From NCBI GenBank assembly GCA_023101725.1, contig JALJCO010008696.1:124001-188000 (forward strand): DNA of 64,000 nt, given 5' to 3'. Shown here one piece after another: positions 39,101 to 52,200 of this stretch. The translations under genes and the position numbers were made by a program. This DNA is from Atherinomorus stipes. Lineage: Eukaryota > Chordata > Actinopteri > Atheriniformes > Atherinidae. Position 1 is the first letter of the stretch. Each line of letters opens with the position of its first letter. The notes beneath the pieces are model-generated. The model was not told where the DNA came from, did no database searches, and saw only the letters and a list, made by a program, of their open reading frames with translations.

Positions 39101-41881
39101 AGTATTGCGATACTACAAAATACAAAACATGCAATTAGTTTTCACTTCTGAGAGTTTTAGACAATGAAATGATGTAAAAGCAGCCAGATTCCAGCTTCCG
39201 TCACATGATGGTGGTAGCCAATCAGATGTCATGATGCTGCTGCTACAGTTAGTGATGATGATGTTTTTGTAATTTTTCAGTACTTTAATGCAGGTTATTG
39301 CACATTATGTTTTGGTAAATTCATAATATCAATATTACATTTTACATTTGAACATTTTCCACATAATAAGTTACTTCACAACTGAAAGAAGATTTTAATC
39401 TTATGTTTGTTTAATTTACTGATCAACATAATTTAATACTGTTTTAAAAGTATTTCTTTCCAGTACTTCTGTTCTCAAGTTTTACTTATATTTAATATTG
39501 CCCTTGCATTTGAGATATTAATGCAAACTGTACAATCATGTAATTCTCTTTTCAGGAACAAAAAATATCGATATCGATGAAAAACTACCATAAACTAATG
39601 GCATTTTATTGACAGGAAAAATTTCAGTATCGCTAATATAAACCTCAAAAATGCTTAAGTCAAAGACTGTATGCAGCAAATCGCAACATATTAAAAAATA
39701 CTGATTATTAAACATTAAAAAACAAGTCAAACGTCAAAAGAAAAGCTACTGTTTTGCCTTTCATTCTTCAAAACATGTCCTGACCTCTTTATGCTTTCCA
39801 TTGATTTTTTTTCTTATAAAAAAAAAAAGACCTTTTTTTGCTGAGTCAGAAAAAAGGGGGGGGGGCTTACTTCCTCCTGTCAAATGTCTGTTGGATTATT
39901 AGTCATCAAACCTTTATTTTGCAACCCTCTTTTTGGTGGCCTTGGTTTAAACAAGGAGATGACTTCCTTCTTTCCAAAGTCTGTAAAGCCGTTCATAAGA
40001 AGAAATTCAGAAAACATGACAAAGCGGTTTAACTCCAGCGTCCCATTCAGCTCAGATTTAATTATACAGTAGGTACAGAAAGTATTCCGACTCCTTTAAA
40101 CTTTTCACTCTTTGTTTTATTGCAGCCTTTTGCTAAAATCAAAAAATTTATTTTATTTCTCATTAATGTCACTAAGCAGCCCATCTTGACAGAAAAAACA
40201 GAAATGTAGAAATTTTTGCAAATGTATTAAAAAAGAAAAATTTAAATATCACATGGTCATAAGTATTCAGACCCTTTGCAGTGACTCATATTTAACTCAT
40301 ATTCTGTCCATTTCTTCTGATCCTCCTTGAGATGGTTCTACTCCTTCATTGGTGTGTTTAATTAAACTGATTGGACTTGATTAGGAAAGACACACACCTG
40401 TCTATATAAGACCTCACAGCTCACAGTGCATGTCAGAGCAAATGAGGATCATGGGGTGGAAGGAACTGTCCAAGGAGCTCAGAGACAGAATTGTGGTGAG
40501 ACACAGATCTGGACAAAGTTACAAAAGAATTTCTGCAGCACTAAAGGTTCCTAAGAGCACGGTGGCCTCCATAGTCCTTAAATGGAAGAAGTTTGGGACC
40601 AGAACTCTTCCTAGACCCGGCCGTCCAGCCAAACTGAGCAATGGTGGGAGAAGAGCCTTGGTGAGAGTAAAGAAGAAGCCAAAGATCACTGTGGCTGAGC
40701 TCCAGAGATGCAGTAGGGAGATGGAGAAAGTTCCACAAAGTCAACTATCACTGCAGCCTCCACCAGTCGGGGCTTTATGGCAGAGTGGCCCGATGGAAGC
40801 CTCTCCTCAGTGCAGACATATGAAAGCCCGCATAGAGTTTGCCAAAAAACACATGAAGGACTCCCAGACTGAGAGAAATAAGATTCTCTGGTCTGATGAG
40901 ACCAAGGTTGAACTTTTTGAGCTGTATGTGTGGAGAAAACCAGGCACTGCTCATCACCTGCCCAATACCATCCCAACAGTGAAACATGGTGGTGGCAGCA
41001 TCATGCTATGGGGGTGTTTTTCAGCTGCAGGGACGGGACGACTGGTTGCAGTTGAAGGAAAGATGAATGTGGCCAAGTACAGAGATCCTGGAAGAAAACC
41101 TCTTCCAGAGTTCAGGACCTCAGACTGGGCCGAAGGTTCACCTTCCAACAAGACGATGACCCTCACACACAGCTGAAATAACAAAGGAGTGGATCAGAAC
41201 AACTCTGGACCATTCTGGACCGGCCCAGCCAGAACCCTGAGTATCTCTGGAGAGACCTGAAAATGGCTGTCCATCACCGTTCACCATCCAACCTGAACTG
41301 GAGAGGATCTGCAAGGATCATCATTCCCAAGAAGACTCACGGCTGTACGACCTCAAAAGGTGCTTCTACTCAGTTCTGAGCAAAGGGTGTAAATACTTAT
41401 GACCATGTGATATTTCAGTTTTTCTTTTTTAATAAATTTGCAAAAATTTCTACATTTCTGTTTTTTTCTGTCAAGATCAACTTTTTAATTTTGGCTGCAA
41501 TGAAACAAAGTGTGAAAAGTTTGAAAAGAGGATTCTGAATACATTACGTAACCAATGTAAAAAACTGTATGTGTACTGGTAACAAGATGGGTCAAACCAT
41601 GTTGTACTGTAAGTTGAGGGCAGTTTTTTGTTATGATAATGAAATAGTGTGAAACTAAGTTTAAATTCAGTTTATGAACACATACTTGCATTTATTAAAA
41701 TCTTTATTATATAAATTTCATTGAAAGACTTTTTCAATTAAAAAAAACAACAAAATAGGGATGCACCGATGCATCGGCTGGACATCGGTATCGGCCGATG
41801 TTTGCCTTGTTAACTGCCATCGGCCATCGGCCAATAAAAATGACATTTGCCGATGGCAGTGGCCGATTATTATATAGCCTA

Positions 41882-41935
<54 letters not shown>

Positions 41936-44900
41936 ATATTTTACCGTTTCAGAAGAAGATCAGCGTTACGCAGTTTGCAGTACATGCTCCACAAATATTT
42001 TTTATTGGGCCATGAAAATAATCTTCTCATTGAGTATGTTTTTGTTTATTAGGCTAAAACCACTCAATGTTGTTGGGCAATATACTGAAGCATTCTTTTT
42101 AGTGATTATCAGTCCCAGGTTTTTGAAAAGTTTTCAGAAAATAGCTTTTCATAACTAATGTCAACTACAAAGTGACATTAAAGGTTGTTTCTGTTTCATA
42201 AATTGGTCTGATTGAATTTGTGCTCATTCAAGGATAGACTGATGAAGAGCTGAAAGACTTGTAAATTTCTGTGGCACAAAGGAATTAATAAATAAAAATA
42301 GAAAACATCGGCCATCGGCCAAGCTGTTATGTTAAACATCGGCATCTGTATCGGCCCAGACTTTCACAATCGGTGCATCCCTACAACAAAAACAAAAGAT
42401 AGATATCAAAATATTTTGCATACCCCCTGGAATGCCTTGAAGTACCCCGAGAGGGTACTCCCATTTGAGAAACAGTGATTTAGAGGATATAAATGCCTGG
42501 GAAACCCCAGTAGATCCCCTAAAGGGTTAAGTATCCATCACAATTCACCGCACAGAATTACACACTACTGTTCCTGAGAAACTGTAGACAATATAAGTGA
42601 TAGAGCTCAAGGTCAGCTGATCTGGCAGTTTCCAAGGAATAGCAGGTAGATTAATGAGATTACCAGTATAAAAAAATTATGCACAACTGGCATAAAACTT
42701 GACAGATTTCTGATTGTACCACCTGGACCAAAATGACCAGGCCCGGTCTTTTCTCCTTAGTCCGGCTCTAAAGTGAATCCACCTTCAACTCTGTCAATGT
42801 TTACACACACCGAACAGTAAAATACCAAAGATACCAGCCAGTAAGACCATGCTGTAAAGTGTAAACTCAGAAATGCGCAGACCGCCCTTTGACCAAATAT
42901 AATTTTCATTACATACACACAGTATTTTCGTTTCATAATAAAGTATCATTTAAAAAAACAGTCACCTGTTGGTGTTTCAGACACAGTAAACACTGGTTTC
43001 TCTGTATGATTCCACATTAACAGAAAAAGCTCCAGTCAGTTATTATCTTAAATATTTAGTTTTAAAACTTCTGGATTTATTGCAAGAAAACACTGACCAG
43101 ACTGATTATCTTTATTGCCACTGACACAATGAAAAGCAGATAAAAAAGCTCTCAGATTGCTGCTATTTAGACAAAAAAGGGCAAAGTTAACATGAAAGTT
43201 ATTATATAATAACCAGTGCAAACAGACTATACGTAGTATATTACACTAGAGTGTGCTCAGTTGACAGGATCGTACAGTGCTCAGTTCAATAACTGCTCCT
43301 GGGGGAAAATGATCTATTAATAATAGATGAATTAATAATCTAACCAGCACTAACTCTGTAGAAAGTAAAATTGCTTGAATTAAAGACACACAAAGTAACT
43401 TTTAGACCTTAAAAGGGAGCAAAGTGGTAATCTCATGGGCTTTGGCGCGGCAGACCCGGATTCTAGTCCCTGACATGGCACTCACGTGAACCATTGTGGA
43501 CCCTTGAGCAAGGTCCTTAACCCCCTTAACTGCTCCCCGGGTGCTTTAAATAGCAGCCCAGTGCTAATACAGCGAATTAATTTCCTAATTGGGATTGATA
43601 AAGAATACTTTATTAATGCATTTTTTACTCATTTTGGCAGCACACCAACATTCATCATGCGCATTTTCGAGCCGTCACTGCCCAAAGGCGTCTCAAGGCT
43701 CACAAACTGCACTATGTAACGTTTAGTCACTGCCGTGACGTTGCAGCCGACTGTTGGTTGCAGCACCGCGTCACTTACTAGCAAACGGATATGAACCAGA
43801 TATGAACACAGCAGGTGTTTCTAAATGCGCATCATGTCGGATTTCATAAAGAAACGCAAGGAAACATTACCGGAGGAAAAGAAAGAGAGGAAGGGACAGA
43901 ACAAGAGACAAGATAAGACTGTCTTTTACTGGCTGGAGTGAATCACAGTACAGGTACGATGAAGATGGATACTAGTTTAGCCGTCAATAGGGCGCGTTAC
44001 TGAGAAAACTGCTAAAACTTGTGTTGTGAGCCTTTAAACAAGAGAATGTCATCAAGAACAAAATCCATCCTGTAATTTTTTCCCCCCGAAAATCCACTAA
44101 ATACCTTCGATGTAATTGTCTAAGAAATACAAAGGCCTCCGTACAACTTTATCTTTATCTATTATCCAGATTAGGAATCTTTGATATCGGTATTTATCAA
44201 CATTGTCAAACTCTTCATTTTTTATATCCGATACATTAACTGATACTGTTCTATGCAGACAATTGAGAGGTTGTATCGCTTATATTTTGAGAAATACAAC
44301 TATATTCTGCTCTAAGAGGAAAGATCCCAAAATATCCTTATCTCAGCCAGAGGAGTTCATTTTGGACATCTTCTGTCAGATATCAGATACTAGCAGGTAT
44401 TAGCCAACATGTGGTTAATTATAATGTTTCTGACAACTTGGTAACTTAACCAACAACTTAAAACCAGACATATTATAAGCAGCTTCAAAGCAAGTCAGTC
44501 TGCAGCAGCAGCAGCTGCACCGTAGTCACATGACTCTGAAAGGAATGCTGGGAAATGAAGTTCTTCCACAATAACAGGGACTTTTCTACATGCTGGAGCG
44601 CTGTTAGCAGAACAAGAACGCTCAAGATTTTGCTACTAAAAACAGCAGTCAAAAATAAAGAAAAAAGAAAAGATGATACCAATATTTTCCAATTGTAATG
44701 CCCATAATGCCGATAATGTCGGTGGGACGATATCGGACATTTCTATTCCAGATGTTTCAGTTTAGAATTAGTTGATAGACTGTTTACATATGACCATATG
44801 TTCAATTACAACTTTATATGAGTTTTTCAAAATAAAACTTGAATGAATTTTTGGTCCAACTTACCCCATTAATTTAGGATCTAAATGTTTTTCAACCAGT

Positions 44901-46235
44901 CAGATAATGAATCAGAAGTAAACCTGAGGAAGAAGGTGGACATTTCTTGGCAGCTGGCTGTAGTATTCTGTCTAAACACTGGACAGATTCCAGATACCTT
45001 TTTTTCTTTATCAATAATTTGGACTGTTAAAGATATAGCCACTGTGGAAGTACAGATTTAAAAATACTTGGAATGACCTTTACATGTTTACCAAAATAGC
45101 AGTAACTTTTAAAATCCAGAGTCAATGTGTTTCTGAAATTAAACCCCTGAATGTTCTCAGTAAGTACAGCTGTAAAGGTACCAAGGCAGGTCAGCATCCT
45201 GCTACTGTGCCTGTTTGTTGATTTAAGGCCAAAGTTATTGTCTTCTAACAAGCTCCAGTATGTCCAGTATGTCCAGTATGTGCAGTGCCTGTGTGCTGCA
45301 GAGGAAAAGTGGGAACCTGAGTCTCTCCACAAAGAAAACTTCCTTCCCACAAACATGTGAGAGTATTTGATCCAGAACGGGCTTGATCATGTCACGTTTG
45401 CCTCCCAGGTGGGCTTCTGGTGGCACGTAGACATCCAAACACAAGCTTTTCACACAGTACAGTCCAGCTCACCTGGCTGCTGACGCACGCAGGGTTGATT
45501 TAGTGTTCAGAAGTATATGAAATTTATTTATTGATGGACACAGATGTCACACCTGCATTTAAAATAACATAATTTTGCAGTAAATTCAATGCATTTTAAC
45601 ACAAGCTAAAGATTTGTACGTAAGAAAAGGGAAATTTGTAACACTGACATTAACTTTGGCAAACTGTGAATATCTAATGTCTACTGTAAAATGAAATCAA
45701 ATGAAAAAAATACTTTATTGAACCCAAAAGGGAAATTCAATAACTAACAAACAGCAATTCTTTGTGAGTTACTGCAAATTCTTGTCAATAACTTTAAAAA
45801 CAAGCAGCTTTAATTTTTAATTTCTCAGCTAAAAAAACTCAATGTTTCTTCAATTAAGGCAATGAATGTATATGAATAAAGTTGCTGAAATTTGAAATTA
45901 GTTGTCAGTTTTGACTGCAGCAAAGCTTCGAAGTTGTCTGAGAAGAAAACTGAGCTGCAGCAACATCTTTTAAAAGGCCAAATCCAAGTTTTTCCTTGCG
46001 TGCCAAGCGTGTCATCCATATAATAATAAGGTACTGTTTTGCTTTATTCCATGTATACGGAAGAGTATCAGGGCCACTGAAGTAAAAAAAAATTTAGAGG
46101 AAAAAGTCAGAATTCTGACTTTTTTCAAAAACTTAAAAAAAAAAAAAAATTCAGGAAATTTTTCTTTCAATTCGCAAAAAAGTCAGAATTCTTTTAAAAA
46201 GATCCAAAAAGTCAGGATTCTGACTTTTTTCCAGA

Positions 46236-46279
<44 letters not shown>

Positions 46280-49200
46280 GTACAAAATTTCAGGAGATTA
46301 TTCTTTTTCAATTTCCAAAAAAAAGTATAATAATTACAACTTTAGTCTCAGAATTCTGACCTTTTTTTCAGAGCATATATAAAAAAAAAACATTAAAAAA
46401 AAAAAGATTGGGTTCCGGTAATGGCGGCTTGCTGAGAGGACGTACTCGCTTCGGCTCCGCTACCTTCTGCAAAACCGGTAAAACTCGCTATAGAGATACG
46501 AACGATCGAAAGCAGGTGTGCCTCTCTCGCAAAGGAAAACAAAAAAAACACAGCGCCGTTTAGTGAAGTTGCCCGACTTTCTTAAGGTGAGCGCTGAAGT
46601 AGCTGTAAAGTAGCGAAGCTAACAAAGCATGTGAAGCAATGGAGAGGGAAGCGGCGAGCCAAGTGAGAGAGAAAAGATGATGAATCAGGCTAGACGCATA
46701 CTGGCTGCGATTGCAAGCTTGAAGTCTGATTTTTCTTCTAAACTAGATGGGATTTTGTCAGCAATAGATAATGTGAAGAAAGATGTTATGAGTGTGCCGA
46801 GCGGGTTGGTGAGGCGGAGGTACGGATATCTTAGCTGAAGACAACATCGCTTTGCAAGCAGCGTCCAGGCTCTTCAAAATAAAAAAAAGATGAGGAAAGT
46901 GCGGCTGGAGGCCAGATCGCGACGGTCTAACCTGAGACGGTCAACCTACCTGAGGGCGCGGAAGGAGAGGACGCGTGCGCATTCTTGGAAAGTTGGCTGC
47001 GGAGGTGCTGAACTTGGCACCGTTACGCACCGCTCTGACGCTGGAGAGAGCGCACCGGGTCGGTCAGAAGAATACATCCGACGCCGTGCCCAGGACTCTT
47101 ACATGAAGTTTTAAATTAAAGGATAAAAGGTGATAAGAGCTGCCAGGGCAAAGGGACAGATTCTATTCAAGAATCACCCGGTGAGACTTATGAAGACCTC
47201 GCAGCCGGTGTGCACAAAAAACAGAAAGAGTTCGAGGCGCAAGACAACAGCTGCGTGCCATGGGGACCGATAGGCATGATACCTCCCGCACGGCTACTGG
47301 TGACTCAAATGGTGTCTCGCTCTTTCTAGCAGTGAGGCAGAGAACTTTGTAAGAAGTTTGAAAGAGAAAGTGGTTGGGTGAGATCGTGTGAATATGGTCA
47401 CATTGTAGTGTATTGATATGGATGGATAACCTGGTCCAAGTTAAGTATTTAAAAAGAGAGAGAGAAATAAGATGAGTAGTTGTTTAATCTATAGTGATAG
47501 CAATAAGAGTTTATATGTAGCGGGGAGGGTGAAGGGGAAAAGTATTAAGGCACAGTCGGTTGATCCTCACTTGGTGTGGAAAGCCTTTAGCTGTTAGATA
47601 GGTACAGTACAAAGAGGGGGAGGGGTGGGCAACAAGCTTTTAAGTTAAGGGTTGATTGTTAGTGTTCACTTTTATGGATGCCGTTTTTAACATCCAGGTT
47701 TTCTTTGTTTCTCTGTCTTTAAATAATTTGACTGTAAAGGGCTCATTAGTGTTATATGTATGTATGGTGGATTAAGAATTAAAATGTCTTCTGGAACTGC
47801 AGAGGACTGCAAAAAGGGAAAAGTAAAAAGGTAATGATAGGTTAAAATCTATGCCTCTGATACATATTTTTTAGGACCCTCTACTATCTAGTAAGAGGAG
47901 AAAATTAGGAGGAGGTGGCCGGGCAGCATATATTCATCACCCTTTACTTCTAGGCAAGAGGGGTCATGATTTTGATTCATAAATCCATACCATTTCATGT
48001 GAAAGGGTTATTAAGGACAAAATGGGAGGTTCATTTTTGCAGGGCACACTTATTACAGAAAAGATAAACTTGATCAATATTTATGCTCCGAACATAGATG
48101 ATCCAAACTTTTTTCATATCTCTTTCTTACGATTTATCTCTGCCTGGTAGCTATATTCTAGCTGGGGATTTTAACTGCACATTAAACCCAGAGCTGGATA
48201 GAAGTTCAGGTATTGATAACTCCCATTCTAAAAGTAGACAAACAATTCAATACTTTATCAAGGAACTTAATTTGATGGATGTTTGGAGGGATATGAATCC
48301 CAAAGGTTTAAAATACTCCTGTTATTCAACTGCACATAAATCATATTCACGTATTGACTTTTTTTTTATTTCATCTAGTTTGAGACATAAAATAAAAGAC
48401 TGTTACTATGATAACATCTTAATATCGGACCATGCACCAAATTCAATTATATATGAAGATATAAAACTTAAGAGAGACCTTCCTAGATGGAAGTTTAAAC
48501 AAAAATGGCTCCTAGACTCAGAATTTGTGTCTTTCATAGATAATCAAATTGATATCTTTTTTGAATCCAATACAGATGAAACACCACCCTCTTCAAGGTG
48601 GGAAGCCTTTAAGGCTTACATAAGAGGTCAGATAATTAGCTTTACAAGCTATAAAACAAAACAAACTCATCAGAAAACAAAAGCAATGGAAGCAGAGATG
48701 AACTGCTTGAAAGAGAGTATTATCAAACACTATGTCCAAACACCCATCAAAAACTTCTGCTATTAAGAACACAATATAATGAATTTTCTGCCTCTAGAGC
48801 AGCTTCACATGTCCTGCGTCTTAAGCAGGCATTTTACGATCAAGGGGAAAAGCCCGGGAAACTATTAGCCTGGCGCCTTCGACAATTGCAAAATGAGAAA
48901 AATATTACCTCAGTTGAAAATAGTGATGGACAAACTATTGTTGATCCTTTAGAAATCAATGAAACTTTTAAAGTCTTTTTTGAAAAATTGTACAACTCAG
49001 ATATAACACATATTGAACCAGAACAAAACCTTTTCTTAGATGCCCTCCAGATGATGAATATCCCAGAATCATTAAGTGCAGATCTTGGTACAGCTATAAC
49101 TAAGGAGGAAATATCTGTAGCAATAGATCACTTGAAAACTGGTAAATCCCCAGGCCCCGATGGACTGCCGACAGAAATTTATAAAAAATTTAAAGCTAAA

Positions 49201-52200
49201 TTACTAACCCCCTTTTTGATATGTTCTCGTATTCATTTGAAAAAGGAATTCTTCCTTCTTCGTTAAGAGGAGCCCTGATAACTTTACTCCCTAAACCTGG
49301 CAAACCTTGTAATAAATGTGAAAATCTCAGACCAATAAGTCTTCTTAATGTGGATCTAAAGATACTTTGCAAAATTTTGGCTCGAAGACTGGAGAGAATA
49401 TTACCCAACATAATTTCTTCTGATCAAAATGGGTTTATTGCCGGTAGACAGGGATTTCATAATGTGAGACGTGTAATGAATGTTCTTTACAGTATGGAAG
49501 AAAAACCAGATACTGCTTTGCTATCATTGGATGCCGAAAAGGCCTTTGATAGAGTTGAATGGTCCTATTTATTTGAAATATTAAAAAGATTTGGCTGTGG
49601 GGATAATTTCTGTCGGTGGGTTAAACTCCTATATAATGAACCTTATGCTGAAATCTTAACAAATGGAGTAATATCAAAACCATTTAAAATTAAGCGTGGA
49701 TGTAGGCAAGGGTGCCCTTTGTCCCCCTTATTATTTATTCTAGCGATTGAACCGTTTGCCATTGCAGTGCGGTCCCATGAAAACATAACCGGTTTGTCAG
49801 TAGGTCAACAAGAACACAAAATAGCTTTATTTGCCGATGACGTCATTCTTTTTTTGGAAAAACTGAAAAACTCTATTCCAGCCTTGTTAGATCTAATAAA
49901 CACATTCGGAAGGATATCAGGTTATAAAGTAAATAAAGACAAATCTTCATTATTATTACTTAATTCAAAAGAAAGAAATAGTGCCAGAAACTCTTTCCAA
50001 TTTAAAAAAGTAGATTGTTTTACATATTTGGGGATTAGAATAGTACCATGTATAAAGGACATCGTTGAGGTAAACTACACCCCCACAATGGACTCAATTA
50101 CTTCCTCTATAGAACGATGGAACTCCTTACCCTTGTCACTTGTAGCAAGAATCAATGTTCTTAAATTAAATGTAATGCCCAAACTTCTGTATTTGTTTCA
50201 AAACATCCCATTGCCACCTCCTATGAATTTATTCTCACTTCTTAAAAAAATTTTTGTACGTTTTTTGTGGAATAACAGACGGTCGAGGCTCCGTTTATCA
50301 CTCTTGTATCTACCATACGATAGAGGAGGCCTCAGGTGTCCCAATCCACTCTGGTACTATTGGGCAGCTCAATTGAGAACTATGACGTATTATTTTACAG
50401 ATAAGCCCTGCCCACCTTGGGTGAACATTGAAAACGTTTCCGTTTCTCTCCCTTTCCCCCAGTACATATACTCAGCAAAAGTTAAAACACACACAAAAAA
50501 AGACAAAGAATCCTATAGTTAGAAATATGATTATAATCTGGCATCAGGTTAGGAAGTATTTAGGTGAAACCTCCTCTTTGTCCCACTTCAGCCCGATATG
50601 GGGTAACCATTTTTTTCCTCCAGGCAGAGTAGACCCTGGCTTTAGAAAATGGGCCGAAAATGGTTTGAAGGCAATAGGGGACCTCATGGGATCAGAGGAT
50701 GGTCTTCTGATGTCATTTGAGGAGCTGGTCGCCAGGTACAATATCCCGATTAAACATCATTTTAAATATTTACAGGTAAGAAACTTTATTAGAACCTCTC
50801 AAAATCAGTGCATATTAATTCCCCCGTTGTCCACTTTGGAGATTGGAATGCAAAGTGATTGCTTTGGAAAGGGAATTATCTCAAAATTATATAATGTGTT
50901 AGCAGAGGGCTCCTCCGAGTCTTCCTTGCTGAAACTTAATGCATGGAGGGAAGATTTACAAGAAGACTTGTCCCCCGAGGAATGGGAAAAAGCATGCGCT
51001 GAAGCACAGACACAAACTACTAATACCCGCCTTAAAGTACTGCAATATAACTGGCTAATGAGGACATATGTGACACCAGAAAAGCTTAATAAGTATAATG
51101 GTGCCATTCCAGACTTATGTATCAGATGTGGAGAGGAGAAGGGAACATTCTTCCACTGTGTCTGGAAATGTAATAAAGTTCAACAGTTTTGGTGTGAAGT
51201 TAAACAAGCTTTAGAAACTATATTAAGCATAAAAATAGCTCTTGACCCTAAACTATTTATTCTTGGTTTATATCCTCATAGAGATATGTCTAAAAAAATA
51301 ATCACTGCTCTAGACTTATGTTTACTGCTTGCAAAAAGAGTCATAGCACTGTCATGGAAGAGTCCTAGTAAACCAAAATTTATTAAATGGATCCAGGAAA
51401 TGTCCACAACTTTACCTATGGAAAAGATTACTTACATTATAAAGGGAAAAGCATCACTATTTCAAAATGTTTGGGGTCCCTTTATGGAGTATATGAAGAG
51501 TGTAGATTTAGGGGGTCTGGGGAGGGAAGCGGATGAGGCATAGTTATTGGTGATCCTCTGCAGTGTCCTAAAACAATTTCCTTTAAAAAAAAAAAAAAAA
51601 AAAAAATGTATACTCAATTTTCTTGCTGTTTGAATTTTACTTTTAAGTTTGCACTTGCGAACCATGCACAATAGTGAAATAATTTGGGCTGTCCTTTGAA
51701 AATTTGAAAAAAGAGAAACTTTAGTTTTTGGTCAGATTGTTGTTTCTGTTTTGTTTGTTTGTTGTTTTTCTTTTCTTAACTAAATGCTGCTCTGTGTCTC
51801 ACACCTGACTACAAAAGAAAGATGGTTCAAATGTTGGACATCAATTTAGTTGTACTTAATACTTTGTTGTGAGAATGCTTGTTTCTGTATATCACTGAAA
51901 GTATTGTAAAGCAATAAAAAATAATGTTGGAAAAAAAAAAAAAAAAAAAGATTTTCAAGGGATTTTTTTTCTCCAATTCCCGAAAAAGTTGGAATTCTGA
52001 GAAAAGAGTCAGAATTCTGACTTTGATCTCATAATTCTGACTTTTTCCCCCAGAATATATGAAAAAAAATTCAGGAGATTTTTTTTTATTTCCCAAAAAG
52101 TCAGAATTCTGAGAGAAAATTCTGCTTGCTTCAATGCTGGACAGGACAAGTTAGAAAAAAAAAAAAAAAAAAAGAAATTGAAAAAAAAAAAAGTTTTTTA

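Larger units (their letters stand above)
46410..51934 (+). mobile_element. L1-clade LINE, apparently full length
   Basis: A 5.5-kb non-LTR element starts GGGTTCCGGTAATGGCGGCT and carries ORF1 and ORF2 remnants and an A-tail from 51931. The target duplication appears to be the A-run plus GATT (about 46395-46409 and 51939-51953). It lies in abcg2 intron 3 in antisense orientation. Confidence 0.85.
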
